DNA of 32,692 bases, from positions 1 through 32,692 of the forward strand of contig CAYSVN010000008.1 in assembly GCA_964434585.1 (NCBI GenBank), written 5' to 3'. Shown here piece after piece: positions 24,830-32,111 of the stretch (positions are counted from its first letter, which is position 1; each line of letters opens with the position of its first letter). This stretch comes from CAYSVN01 sp964434585 (GTDB taxonomy: Bacteria > Patescibacteriota > Gracilibacteria > Peribacterales > Peribacteraceae). The translations under genes were made by a program, and so were the position numbers. Below the pieces are notes generated by a model, which made no database searches, had not been told where the DNA came from, and saw nothing but the letters and a program-made list of their open reading frames with translations.

Positions 24830-26502
24830 TAGTAAACTTCGTTAAGGTAACAAGACTCACAATGGACAATGTTATGAGTATCAGGTGGAAATACAGATTG
24901 CATATCCTTAGCACACCGTGCGCATTTTACATTGTAAAGTTCAGTAGTCCTTAAAAACTGCATTCGTTCTGACTGGCGTTGTTTTGGGGATTTTCGCGGA
25001 ACAGGAAGTTGTTGCTTTCTATAAAAGGCTAATTCATCAGGGATAATTTTATAAAGCCGCTGCGAAACACTACACCGTAAGATATCATTACAAATTTCAT
25101 CGGTTGTTGCAGAAATATTATCAGGCAAAGTAACATCTGGGCCCATATATTCTTGTGTTTGTGTAGAAGATTTCCAGCTATAGCCTAATTGTTTAGCCTC
25201 GGATTCTGTGAGTGGATATAAAATTTGAGCTGTGGTTTCGTTATAACAAAATGGCGCAGTAGATTCTGGAAAAAACTGACCCCACTCCCCTGTTGTCATC
25301 ATGTGTTTAGCAATCTTTAAGGCCAGTGTATTATAGCCTTCCTTACTATACTGTTTATTTAAAATACAATACTGTTTTTGGTGCATGTTCACACAACCAA
25401 ACAGGTTAGAGCAAGACTGAACAGTATCGCAATGGTAAACATCGTTACAAGTCCAGTTGTGGAAGCTACATGCATTACGCTGACCACCCACACCCGCTGT
25501 TACACAATTATAAAGCAGTTCTGCACCGTCAAAGCCAGCATAAGTACAATCCATAAAATCTTTTGAATGCTCGGTAGAATAAAGGTATCGACCATCCTCG
25601 ATATTACTAGAGAAAAAACCATGATGCACATTTTTACAACCTCTTAAGTGGTCTCCTTCCGAGTCTTCGCAATTAATGTTGTAAACATTGGGCCGAGCCA
25701 TACGGTTACGATATTCAAAAAACTTAGCTTTAAAATGTTCAAATTTTTCATGAGAGGTAAATTGTGCTCTTACTTGTTCAAATGTTTCTTTATCAACAGG
25801 CTTGTTATCAATATGATACTCTTTATGTCGTAAATTGCTGCAAAATAGACAGTTTTTACAGCCTTGTAAATTTAAAGAAAAACCACAGTCAGAACTATCA
25901 CTACTATCAAATACGTAGGTACAGTTATATAAATTACTACCCCATACACATTCATAACAAAATTGGCTGTCTTTTAAATAGTAACAATCCAAGGAATGAT
26001 GCGAGTGGTCAAAATACTCTCCATACATACATTTTTCGTTATACCAAGAACCAAGCACCGCCAAATAGCAGTCTTTATTAAAACCGGCATAATTACAGTA
26101 TTCACTATTTTCTGGCGCCTTATTCATAAGGGTGGGCCTTGGCACCTTTAATTGCAACTCACGGTATTGTGTAAAGAAGGATTTATTAAAATCATAATCC
26201 TGACCATACTCACGACTATCCCAACTATCACCCCACCAACAATCATTACAGTAAACTGTATAAGGCTTATCTGCAGAATATGCAGAGATCATTGTCTTTT
26301 GGCATTTATCGCAATTACGATTATAAAACTCTGAAATATTAGGTGAAGCCAGCCGACGTTGCCTTCGACATTCAGGACATTTGTTTTGCGCTGGAAGTTC
26401 AACAGTTTCTCCATTAAAAACTGGGCTTAATTTTTTAAGCATAGCGCGATCAGCGTCTGTAATTTCATACTGAGCCTGGCATGTAGAACATTGTTTATTC
26501 AT
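24829..26502 (-). CDS. P11: Cys-rich zinc-ribbon/repeat protein
   Basis: 557 residues, about 36 Cys. The N-terminal module is complete: C5/C8, C42/C45 (CPECR), C64/C67, C85/C88, with CDKC-x17-CNDC matching the C-terminal ribbon CARC-x17-CESC in spacing. This is the clearest case for end-to-end module duplication. The repeat blocks are less Cys-rich and more Ser/Asp-rich (FDSSDSSDCGFSLN) than in neighbours. Linker EWGQFFP. No -10 stands 6-7 bases upstream; instead its ATG overlaps the TGA of a 22-codon mini-frame (ATGA), suggesting coupling to P12. The stop overlaps the P10 start. Confidence 0.95.
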   Translation of the reverse strand: MNKQCSTCQAQYEITDADRAMLKKLSPVFNGETVELPAQNKCPECRRQRRLASPNISEFYNRNCDKCQKTMISAYSADKPYTVYCNDCWWGDSWDSREYGQDYDFNKSFFTQYRELQLKVPRPTLMNKAPENSEYCNYAGFNKDCYLAVLGSWYNEKCMYGEYFDHSHHSLDCYYLKDSQFCYECVWGSNLYNCTYVFDSSDSSDCGFSLNLQGCKNCLFCSNLRHKEYHIDNKPVDKETFEQVRAQFTSHEKFEHFKAKFFEYRNRMARPNVYNINCEDSEGDHLRGCKNVHHGFFSSNIEDGRYLYSTEHSKDFMDCTYAGFDGAELLYNCVTAGVGGQRNACSFHNWTCNDVYHCDTVQSCSNLFGCVNMHQKQYCILNKQYSKEGYNTLALKIAKHMMTTGEWGQFFPESTAPFCYNETTAQILYPLTESEAKQLGYSWKSSTQTQEYMGPDVTLPDNISATTDEICNDILRCSVSQRLYKIIPDELAFYRKQQLPVPRKSPKQRQSERMQFLRTTELYNVKCARCAKDMQSVFPPDTHNIVHCESCYLNEVY

Positions 26503-26567
26503 AATTTAACGTGGGGGCCTTTAGTCCTGAGCTTGTCGAAGGACGAACATGTAGTACAAGTATGCAT
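26499..26567 (-). pseudogene. Remnant N-terminus of a lost paralog (22-codon mini-ORF)
   Basis: The frame starts at ATG 26567, overlapping the P12 stop as TAATG, reads MHTCTTCSS and then FDKLRTK..., and ends in TGA overlapping the P11 ATG. The first nine residues match the start of P10 (MHACTKCSA), and the TAATG junction is the same as at P11/P10. The rest is translated dispersed repeat. Best read as a paralog start truncated by the repeat; it may still serve as a translational bridge. Confidence 0.55.
26523..26544. repeat. Dispersed palindromic repeat (TCCTGAG family), short copy
   Basis: GTCCTGAGCTTGTCGAAGGAC with a 5-bp terminal stem GTCCT/AGGAC. It lies inside the truncated mini-ORF between P12 and P11. 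Confidence 0.7.
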
Positions 26568-28237
26568 TAAAAAACTTCGGCAAGGTAACAGGCTTCGCAG
26601 TAGACAGTTTCTGGTCGACCTGGCTTATAAGATGTCTCAATAGAAACAGCACATTTATCGCACTCTCGTGTCCACAGCTTACGAGGGTTACGTAAAGAAA
26701 ATCGATCTTGATAACGTTGCGCCGGACACTGCAGAGGAATAGGAATATTATTATTACGATAAAACGTTAGCTCCTGAGGAATAATTTTATAAGGCTTTTG
26801 AGTGGTCTTACATACTAATATTTCCTTACAAATATCGTCGTTAATTTCTGCAATCGTATCGGGAATACTAAAATCTGGCCCCATATAATCATGTGTTTTA
26901 GTATCTTCGTACCACTTAAGATTTTTCTCAATCGCCTCTTGTTTAGTAAGTGGAGTAAATTCATGACCAATAGTTTCATTAAAACCATATGGACACAATT
27001 CAATCGGGAAGAACTCTCCCCACTCCCCTGTCGATTGCATATGTTTAATAATCTTAGGTACCAAAGATTCGTAATCCTCTTTAGTGTACTGTTTATTAAA
27101 AATACAATACTGCTTATTGCGTAAACTACAACAACCAAAACAATCTTTACAAGCGTTAATCAAATGGCAGTAATAGTTATTTGCAGAACCTTCCCAACAA
27201 AACATACAAAAGGCATTATTACTACAGTTAATACCGGTTGCTTGGCACTCGTAAAGCCATTGTGAATTTTCGCCAAACACATCAACATCCATACAATTAT
27301 TAGAATTATAAAAGTACCGACAGTACTTACAGTTTTCTAAATTAAAGGCTTCAAAACAATATGGCGAATTTTTAAGGTTATGGATAATGTTTCCAGATGA
27401 ATCTTCATTAGAATGTCCAAAGTAATACTTTTTAGGTAAAGAAAGTGATAATTCTTCTGCTCGTTTTTTTAAAATTGCAACCGTGTTACGGTTACCAATA
27501 TCTTTTTTATATTCCTCAAACTGCTCCTTGCTTACCGGTTCATTAAAAACGTGGTACTCCTTATTTACTAAATTGGCACAACCAATACAATTGGTGCAGT
27601 TTTGGCAATCTGTTAAAAAATAACTATCACTACAATCCTTACAGCGCTGGCTATATTGCAAGTTATAGCATTTATCACAGTCAGTACAATCGTAACAGAG
27701 CTCAGAACTTGTTATAGAATTACAATCTATACTAGTATTACAGTGCTTAGCGTCGTCAACGTAATAAGCATTCTCACAATAATCTAAATCGCTACTCATA
27801 TAGCAATCTTTACTATGGCCTGCCCCATTAATAAATTCACAATTTTCACAATTATTTGTATATTGGTGTAAAAATGGAGTAGCCTCGTACAATTCTTTAA
27901 ATTGCTCAAAGAAAGACTTATTAAAATCAAAATCTCGCCCGTAATCTAAACCTTCCCACTTATCACTCCACCAAATATCACTATGGTAAACCGGTTGTGG
28001 AATACCACTGTCAAAACAGGAGATAATTTGTCGACCGGTAAAGTCGCATTTACGGTGGTGCATACTGCGTAAGTTTCTAAACGCTAGGCGTTGTTGTTGC
28101 CGGCAAGCTGGACATTTTGTTGGTGCAGGAAAATTATATTTCTGCTCACCAAATTCTGGTGAAACTTTATTGTAAAAAGCTAAGTCACCATCGGTAACTT
28201 CAAATTCTGCCGAGCATGTAGAACAATTTTTAATCAT
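26567..28237 (-). CDS. P12: Cys-rich zinc-ribbon/repeat protein
   Basis: 556 residues, about 44 Cys. N-terminal C5/C8, C42/C45 (CPACR), HRKCDFTG. Repeat blocks end CIGCANLVNKEYHVFNEP and CFGCCSLRNKQYCIFNKQ; linker EWGEFFP. C-terminal QCPAQR module and CDKC-x17-CEAC ribbon, ending YLAEVF. The first 30 or so codons, the 5' flank and the upstream repeat are nearly the same as those of P13, showing a recent duplication or conversion of the 5' end. TAAAAA stands 6 bases before the ATG, a weak -10. P10, P11, P12 and P13 may form one transcript. Confidence 0.95.
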   Translation of the reverse strand: MIKNCSTCSAEFEVTDGDLAFYNKVSPEFGEQKYNFPAPTKCPACRQQQRLAFRNLRSMHHRKCDFTGRQIISCFDSGIPQPVYHSDIWWSDKWEGLDYGRDFDFNKSFFEQFKELYEATPFLHQYTNNCENCEFINGAGHSKDCYMSSDLDYCENAYYVDDAKHCNTSIDCNSITSSELCYDCTDCDKCYNLQYSQRCKDCSDSYFLTDCQNCTNCIGCANLVNKEYHVFNEPVSKEQFEEYKKDIGNRNTVAILKKRAEELSLSLPKKYYFGHSNEDSSGNIIHNLKNSPYCFEAFNLENCKYCRYFYNSNNCMDVDVFGENSQWLYECQATGINCSNNAFCMFCWEGSANNYYCHLINACKDCFGCCSLRNKQYCIFNKQYTKEDYESLVPKIIKHMQSTGEWGEFFPIELCPYGFNETIGHEFTPLTKQEAIEKNLKWYEDTKTHDYMGPDFSIPDTIAEINDDICKEILVCKTTQKPYKIIPQELTFYRNNNIPIPLQCPAQRYQDRFSLRNPRKLWTRECDKCAVSIETSYKPGRPETVYCEACYLAEVF

Positions 28238-28258
28238 AGATAGTTTTTAAAAGATGGA

Positions 28259-28308
28259 ATGTCATCCTGAGCGACGCGATTGCGTAGCAAGCAAGGAGAC
28301 GAAGGACA
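28259..28308. repeat. Dispersed palindromic repeat (TCCTGAG family)
   Basis: ATGTCATCCTGAGCGACGCG ... GGAGACGAAGGACAT. Nearly identical to the copy at 30019-30068, and located at the same distance from the start codon below it (P12 versus P13). Confidence 0.8.
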
Positions 28309-29997
28309 TTAATAAATTTGGGAAAGATAACAATCTTCGCAATAAATAATTTCTGGTTTTTGTGAGCTAAACGTACTTTTTACAGCCTTAGCACATTTAC
28401 CACATTCACGGTCCCACAATTTACGTGGATTACGACGTTCGAACCGTTCTTTGTGTCGTTGCTGCGGGCATTTAGTAGGTAACGGCAACCCAAGCTGAGC
28501 ATAAAACTCAATTTCTTGTTTCGTAAACCGGTACGGTTGCCCTGTTACAGAGCAGGTAAAAATAGTATCAGTAATATCGTCTGGCAGAGGCTCGCTGTTA
28601 TCTGGCACTACTCTATCTGGTCCTAAATAATTTTCTTTCTCTTGTTTTTGCTCGTACCAAGGGTAGCCTTTAGCAATTGCATCTTCTTTTGTAAGCGGAA
28701 AAAACTGCTGCGCCAAAGATTCATTATAACCATAAAAAGAAATCTCAATCGGGAAAAATTCTCCCCATTCACCAGTTTGTTTCATATGCTCGATAATACG
28801 TGGCACCAATACTTCATACTCTTCTTTGGTGTACTGTTTATTAAAAATACAATACTGTGCATGGCGTAAACCAAAGCAGCCAAAACAATCTCGCACACTC
28901 GGAAAGCAAGATTCACAGTACAGTAAGTCACTACAGTTCTGCCAACAGTGGTTGCTAAACAATAAACGGTTTAAGTTGTACCCACAGCCACTACATTCAT
29001 AAAGCAATTCTGCGTTAATACCCCACATACAATAGTCGTAACAGTCTTTGGCGCCACTTGGCACCTCATTACAGTACGCACAGTCCTCTAGGCCATTACT
29101 ATCAAACACAAATTGTGAATTACGTGACTCTTTTACATGGTCGCCAGTACTATTTTCGCAGTTAATTAAACGTGTTGCCCGTTGTGGTGTTTGCAAACGC
29201 GTAACAGTACTTTTTTCGATCATCGAGTTAACAATCTCTGGCGTAAATGTCAGCGCTTCCACTTTCTGCTTCCATTCTTCTGGCGTTACTTGTTCGTTAA
29301 AAATACAGTACTCTTTATTACTTAAACCATGGCAGCCAAAACAATACTTACAGGCACGTAAATCACTACTAAAGTAGCAATCGCTGCAATTATCACAGTC
29401 TTGGCAGTACATACAATTATAACAATTATTACCGTCTATAACCTCGTAACAAAGTTGGCAATCTTGGACCCTAAAACAATCACAACAGTTAGTACAAGTA
29501 TTAATACCACGACTGTAGTAACAGTCTTCGTTACGCTCTGCTTGGGTAATTAAATAACAATTTTTTGCCTCACTGCTACAGTTTGTATACTCCGAGTTTT
29601 CATCCATGCTCGGGTCTACAAAGGCACTAAAGTGCGGTACATCGTTGCAGAACTCTTTAAATTGCTCAAAGAATGGTCGGTTAAAATCAAAGTCTCGACC
29701 ATAGTCTTTAGGATCCCACTGGTCCCCCATCCACTCTGTAATATGATAAACCGGAAACGGCGAATCCGCCGGGTGCATCGCAATCATCGGCTTACCACTT
29801 AAATCACACTTACGGTGGTACAAGTTACGCTCATTACGAAACGCGAGTCGACGTTGATAACGACAATCTGGGCAATGGGTTGGTGCAGGAATAGCATATT
29901 TTACACCACCAAATTCTGGTGAAACTTTATCATAAAATGCTAAGTCAGTATCGGTAACTTCAAACTCTGCCGAACATGTGGAACAATTTTTAATCAT
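28309..29997 (-). CDS. P13: Cys-rich zinc-ribbon/repeat protein
   Basis: 562 residues, about 45 Cys (8 percent), the richest copy and a good reference for the layout. Zinc module C5/C8, C42/C45, C64; PVY...DYGRDFDFNRPFFEQF at 82-113; repeat block A about 134-236 (ends FGCHGLSNKEYCIFNEQ); block B about 279-388 (starts NCENSTGDH, ends FGCFGLRHAQYCIFNKQ); linker EWGEFFP at 410-416; C-terminal copy of the zinc module from 481 (C482, C510, C532/C535, C553/C556). No signal peptide or membrane helix, so cytoplasmic. Bound metal and partner are unknown. Weak TAAAAA -10 at 6 bases. Confidence 0.95.
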   Translation of the reverse strand: MIKNCSTCSAEFEVTDTDLAFYDKVSPEFGGVKYAIPAPTHCPDCRYQRRLAFRNERNLYHRKCDLSGKPMIAMHPADSPFPVYHITEWMGDQWDPKDYGRDFDFNRPFFEQFKEFCNDVPHFSAFVDPSMDENSEYTNCSSEAKNCYLITQAERNEDCYYSRGINTCTNCCDCFRVQDCQLCYEVIDGNNCYNCMYCQDCDNCSDCYFSSDLRACKYCFGCHGLSNKEYCIFNEQVTPEEWKQKVEALTFTPEIVNSMIEKSTVTRLQTPQRATRLINCENSTGDHVKESRNSQFVFDSNGLEDCAYCNEVPSGAKDCYDYCMWGINAELLYECSGCGYNLNRLLFSNHCWQNCSDLLYCESCFPSVRDCFGCFGLRHAQYCIFNKQYTKEEYEVLVPRIIEHMKQTGEWGEFFPIEISFYGYNESLAQQFFPLTKEDAIAKGYPWYEQKQEKENYLGPDRVVPDNSEPLPDDITDTIFTCSVTGQPYRFTKQEIEFYAQLGLPLPTKCPQQRHKERFERRNPRKLWDRECGKCAKAVKSTFSSQKPEIIYCEDCYLSQIY

Positions 29998-30018
29998 AGG
30001 TAGTTTTTAAAAGATAAG

Positions 30019-30068
30019 ATGTCATCCTGAGCGACGCGATTGCGTAGCAAACAAGGAGACGAAGGGCA
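30019..30068. repeat. Dispersed palindromic repeat (TCCTGAG family)
   Basis: Near-twin of 28259-28308 (differences such as GCAAACAAGG for GCAAGCAAGG). Between P14 and P13. Confidence 0.8.
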
Positions 30069-30071
30069 TAA

Positions 30072-31793
30072 TTAGTAAACGGTAGAGAGGTAACAATCTT
30101 CACAGTAAATAATTTCTGGTCTATCAGGACTGTAAGATGTAGAAATAGCGGTAGAGCATTTATGACACTCACGGTTCCAAAGTTTACATGGCGTACGCCT
30201 AGCCATACGTTGTGTGTGGCGTTCATTAGGGTGCAACCTTGGTAAACTAAGGCCCATTTGTTTATAAAATGCAAATTCGTGTGGAATAATTTTATAAGGC
30301 TTACCGGTAACAGCGCAGGTTAAAATTTGCTGACAGATAGATTCATCTGCATCTTCAATGTTATCTGGCAACTCCACTTTTGGACCCATGTAATCACTGG
30401 ATTCTGTGTCGTCATGCCAATTATAACCTTTAGCAATGGCTTCATCTTTTGTTAATGGAAATTCCTCAAAAGCAGAAGATTCATTATAACCAAATGTAGA
30501 AAGTGAAGCTGGAAAATACTGACCCCATTCCCCTGCCTGTCCGTCCGGCAGGCGGGTCTGTTGCATGTGTTTAATAATATCAGCAACGAGTTGTTCGTAC
30601 TGCTCTTTAGAGTACTGCTTATTAAAAATACAATACTGTTTATTGGTAAGGCCAACACAACCAAATAAATCTTTGCTAGAAAAACAGTGCTGGCTATAGT
30701 AAATATTAGCAACGTTCGTCCAGCATTGGTTTGTAAACGCACATTGGTAACCTCCAATACCTGTGTTTAAAGCTTGGTAAACCAGCTCTGCCTCACGCCC
30801 AACCGTATCTACATCCATATTATCTTTAGAGTGTCGCCAAGTATGCTCACCATACCTACAACCTTCTGCCTCATGTGCATGGAAACATTCGTGGCAATCT
30901 TTACTATTAATAATGTAATCTCCAGTAGAATTCTCTGCATTAGTAGAACGCTGCGCACGGTGCGGCTGCTTTAACATAAAGTCAGCAAACAGTTGTTTCA
31001 TGTTTGCAGTAGCATTATAAGAACCAAATAACAGTTCTGCCTTTTTAGCTTCGTACTCCTCTTTGGTGTACTGCTCGTTCATAATGCAATATTGCTTTTG
31101 TCTTAAATTAGTAGAAAACAAACAATCTTTACAGGCAATACAGTTATCTAAAAATGCACTATCACTACAATTTTGTGAATTTTGTGAATAAAATAAGCTG
31201 TAGCAATTATAGCAATTATCAACCTCATAGCACTGCTCACATTCATGAGAGTAAGAGCAATCAATACAATTGCGAGACTTTTGTAACCAGTAACCATAAT
31301 AACTATCTTCCACATGGCTCGACTCAAACACAAGGTAGCAGTTCTTACAATCAGCAATTAAATGGCAAAAATCAGAATTCTCTGTATTAGAAACAGAAAT
31401 ATTAAGGCGCGGCACGTTAAGAAGTAGCTCACCAAACTGCTCAAAGAATGGCTTATTAAAATCAAAGTCTTGTCCATAATCTAATGCCTCCCATCCGTCC
31501 CCCCACCATTCAGATTGCTCGTACACAATCGAAGGCTTATCGGCCGATACAGCAGACAATACTTGGTGGCCAGTTAAGTCACACTTACGGTGGTACAAGT
31601 TACGTTCGTTACGGTGAAGCAAGCGTGCTTTTTTCCGACAATCAGAACAATCAAGTGGTTCTGGAAAAGGAAACTGCTGACCATTAAACTCTGGCGTCAT
31701 TTTTGCGAGCAGAGCTTGGTCTGCTTCAGAAAACTCAAACGAGCTACTGCACTGCGTACATTGCCTAGTTGATGAAGTTACTTGCATGTTCAT
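30072..31793 (-). CDS. P14: Cys-rich zinc-ribbon/repeat protein with in-frame repeat insertion
   Basis: 573 residues, about 34 Cys. The N-terminus is longer (MNMQVTSSTRQCTQC, first pair C12/C15), with CSDCR at 49-53 and HRKCDLTG. An internal ATG at codon 3 could also start. Repeat blocks end CLFSTNLRQKQYCIMNEQ and LFGCVGLTNKQYCIFNKQ. The conserved HMxQTGEWGQFFP is split: residues 414-420, RLPDGQA, are encoded by a 21-base palindromic repeat (30534-30554) that keeps the frame. C-terminal CHKC-x17-CEDC, ending YLSTVY. Divergent from R4. Possible extended -10 TGTTATACC near 31887-31895 with an 87-base leader containing another repeat. Confidence 0.95.
   Translation of the reverse strand: MNMQVTSSTRQCTQCSSSFEFSEADQALLAKMTPEFNGQQFPFPEPLDCSDCRKKARLLHRNERNLYHRKCDLTGHQVLSAVSADKPSIVYEQSEWWGDGWEALDYGQDFDFNKPFFEQFGELLLNVPRLNISVSNTENSDFCHLIADCKNCYLVFESSHVEDSYYGYWLQKSRNCIDCSYSHECEQCYEVDNCYNCYSLFYSQNSQNCSDSAFLDNCIACKDCLFSTNLRQKQYCIMNEQYTKEEYEAKKAELLFGSYNATANMKQLFADFMLKQPHRAQRSTNAENSTGDYIINSKDCHECFHAHEAEGCRYGEHTWRHSKDNMDVDTVGREAELVYQALNTGIGGYQCAFTNQCWTNVANIYYSQHCFSSKDLFGCVGLTNKQYCIFNKQYSKEQYEQLVADIIKHMQQTRLPDGQAGEWGQYFPASLSTFGYNESSAFEEFPLTKDEAIAKGYNWHDDTESSDYMGPKVELPDNIEDADESICQQILTCAVTGKPYKIIPHEFAFYKQMGLSLPRLHPNERHTQRMARRTPCKLWNRECHKCSTAISTSYSPDRPEIIYCEDCYLSTVY
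30534..30554. repeat. 21-bp palindromic repeat inserted in P14
   Basis: TGCCTGTCCGTCCGGCAGGC plus one G. CCTGCC and GGCAGG form the stem. All other 13 paralogs lack these seven codons, so the insertion is recent in this copy. Confidence 0.85.
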
Positions 31794-31843
31794 AAAAAAG
31801 AAAAATATTATTTTAAAACTTGATCACTATCTTTAGCTTATCG

Positions 31844-31871
31844 TGTCCTCTTGAGCTTGTCGAAAGATGAC
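31844..31871. repeat. Dispersed palindromic repeat (TCCTGAG family), short copy
   Basis: GTGTCCTCTTGAGCTTGTCG followed by AAAGATGAC. Lies in the putative 5' leader of P14. Confidence 0.6.
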
Positions 31872-31907
31872 AAAATATGTAAATGTGGTATAACAAACTT
31901 TTTAAAT

Positions 31908-31927
31908 GTGGAACCATTATGTTCTAC
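31908..31927. promoter_or_regulatory. Imperfect inverted repeat, possible second R4 site
   Basis: GTGGAAC-CATTAT-GTTCTAC, one mismatch between the arms. Half-site GTTCTAC is shared with the palindrome at 32007-32024. Lies just upstream of the possible P14 promoter on the minus strand. Confidence 0.45.
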
Positions 31928-32006
31928 TATGTCTTTAGTGTCAAACAGCCTAAAATAAAATATTCTATTAATAGCTTATTTAAAACAAATAGTAATACTA
32001 ATTTAG

Positions 32007-32024
32007 TGTAGAAAAAGTTCTACA
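32007..32024. promoter_or_regulatory. Perfect palindrome, probable R4 operator
   Basis: TGTAGAAAAAGTTCTACA: 7-bp perfect arms, 18 bp in total, ending 8 bases before the R4 -10. Outer arms are identical to the R1 palindrome (1792-1809). Confidence 0.6.
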
Positions 32025-32032
32025 ACATAGGG

Positions 32033-32038
32033 TATAAT
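32033..32038 (+). promoter_or_regulatory. -10 element of R4
   Basis: TATAAT; the expected -35 position is covered by the palindrome, so binding there should block RNA polymerase. The leader of about 67 bases contains the hairpin repeat. Confidence 0.55.
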
Positions 32039-32052
32039 AGTAATATAGAACC

Positions 32053-32107
32053 ATGTCACCCTGAGCGAAGACGAAGGGTCATGGTTCGTCTTCGCTCACC
32101 ATGACAC
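32053..32107. repeat. Dispersed palindromic repeat (TCCTGAG family), long hairpin
   Basis: TGAGCGAAGACGAA (32062-32075) and TTCGTCTTCGCTCA (32085-32098) are a perfect 14-bp inverted repeat with a 9-base loop. It would form a strong hairpin in the R4 leader, ending just before the ATG. Confidence 0.85.
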
Positions 32108-32111
32108 CTTT

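Larger units (their letters stand above)
31794..32111. other. Intergenic region between P14 and R4
   Basis: 318 bases without a gene. Left to right: AT-rich P14 leader; dispersed repeat (31844-31871); minus-strand extended -10 TGTTATACC (31887-31895) that could serve P14; two inverted repeats (31908-31927 and 32007-32024); R4 -10 TATAAT (32033-32038); dispersed hairpin repeat (32053-32107). Confidence 0.6.
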
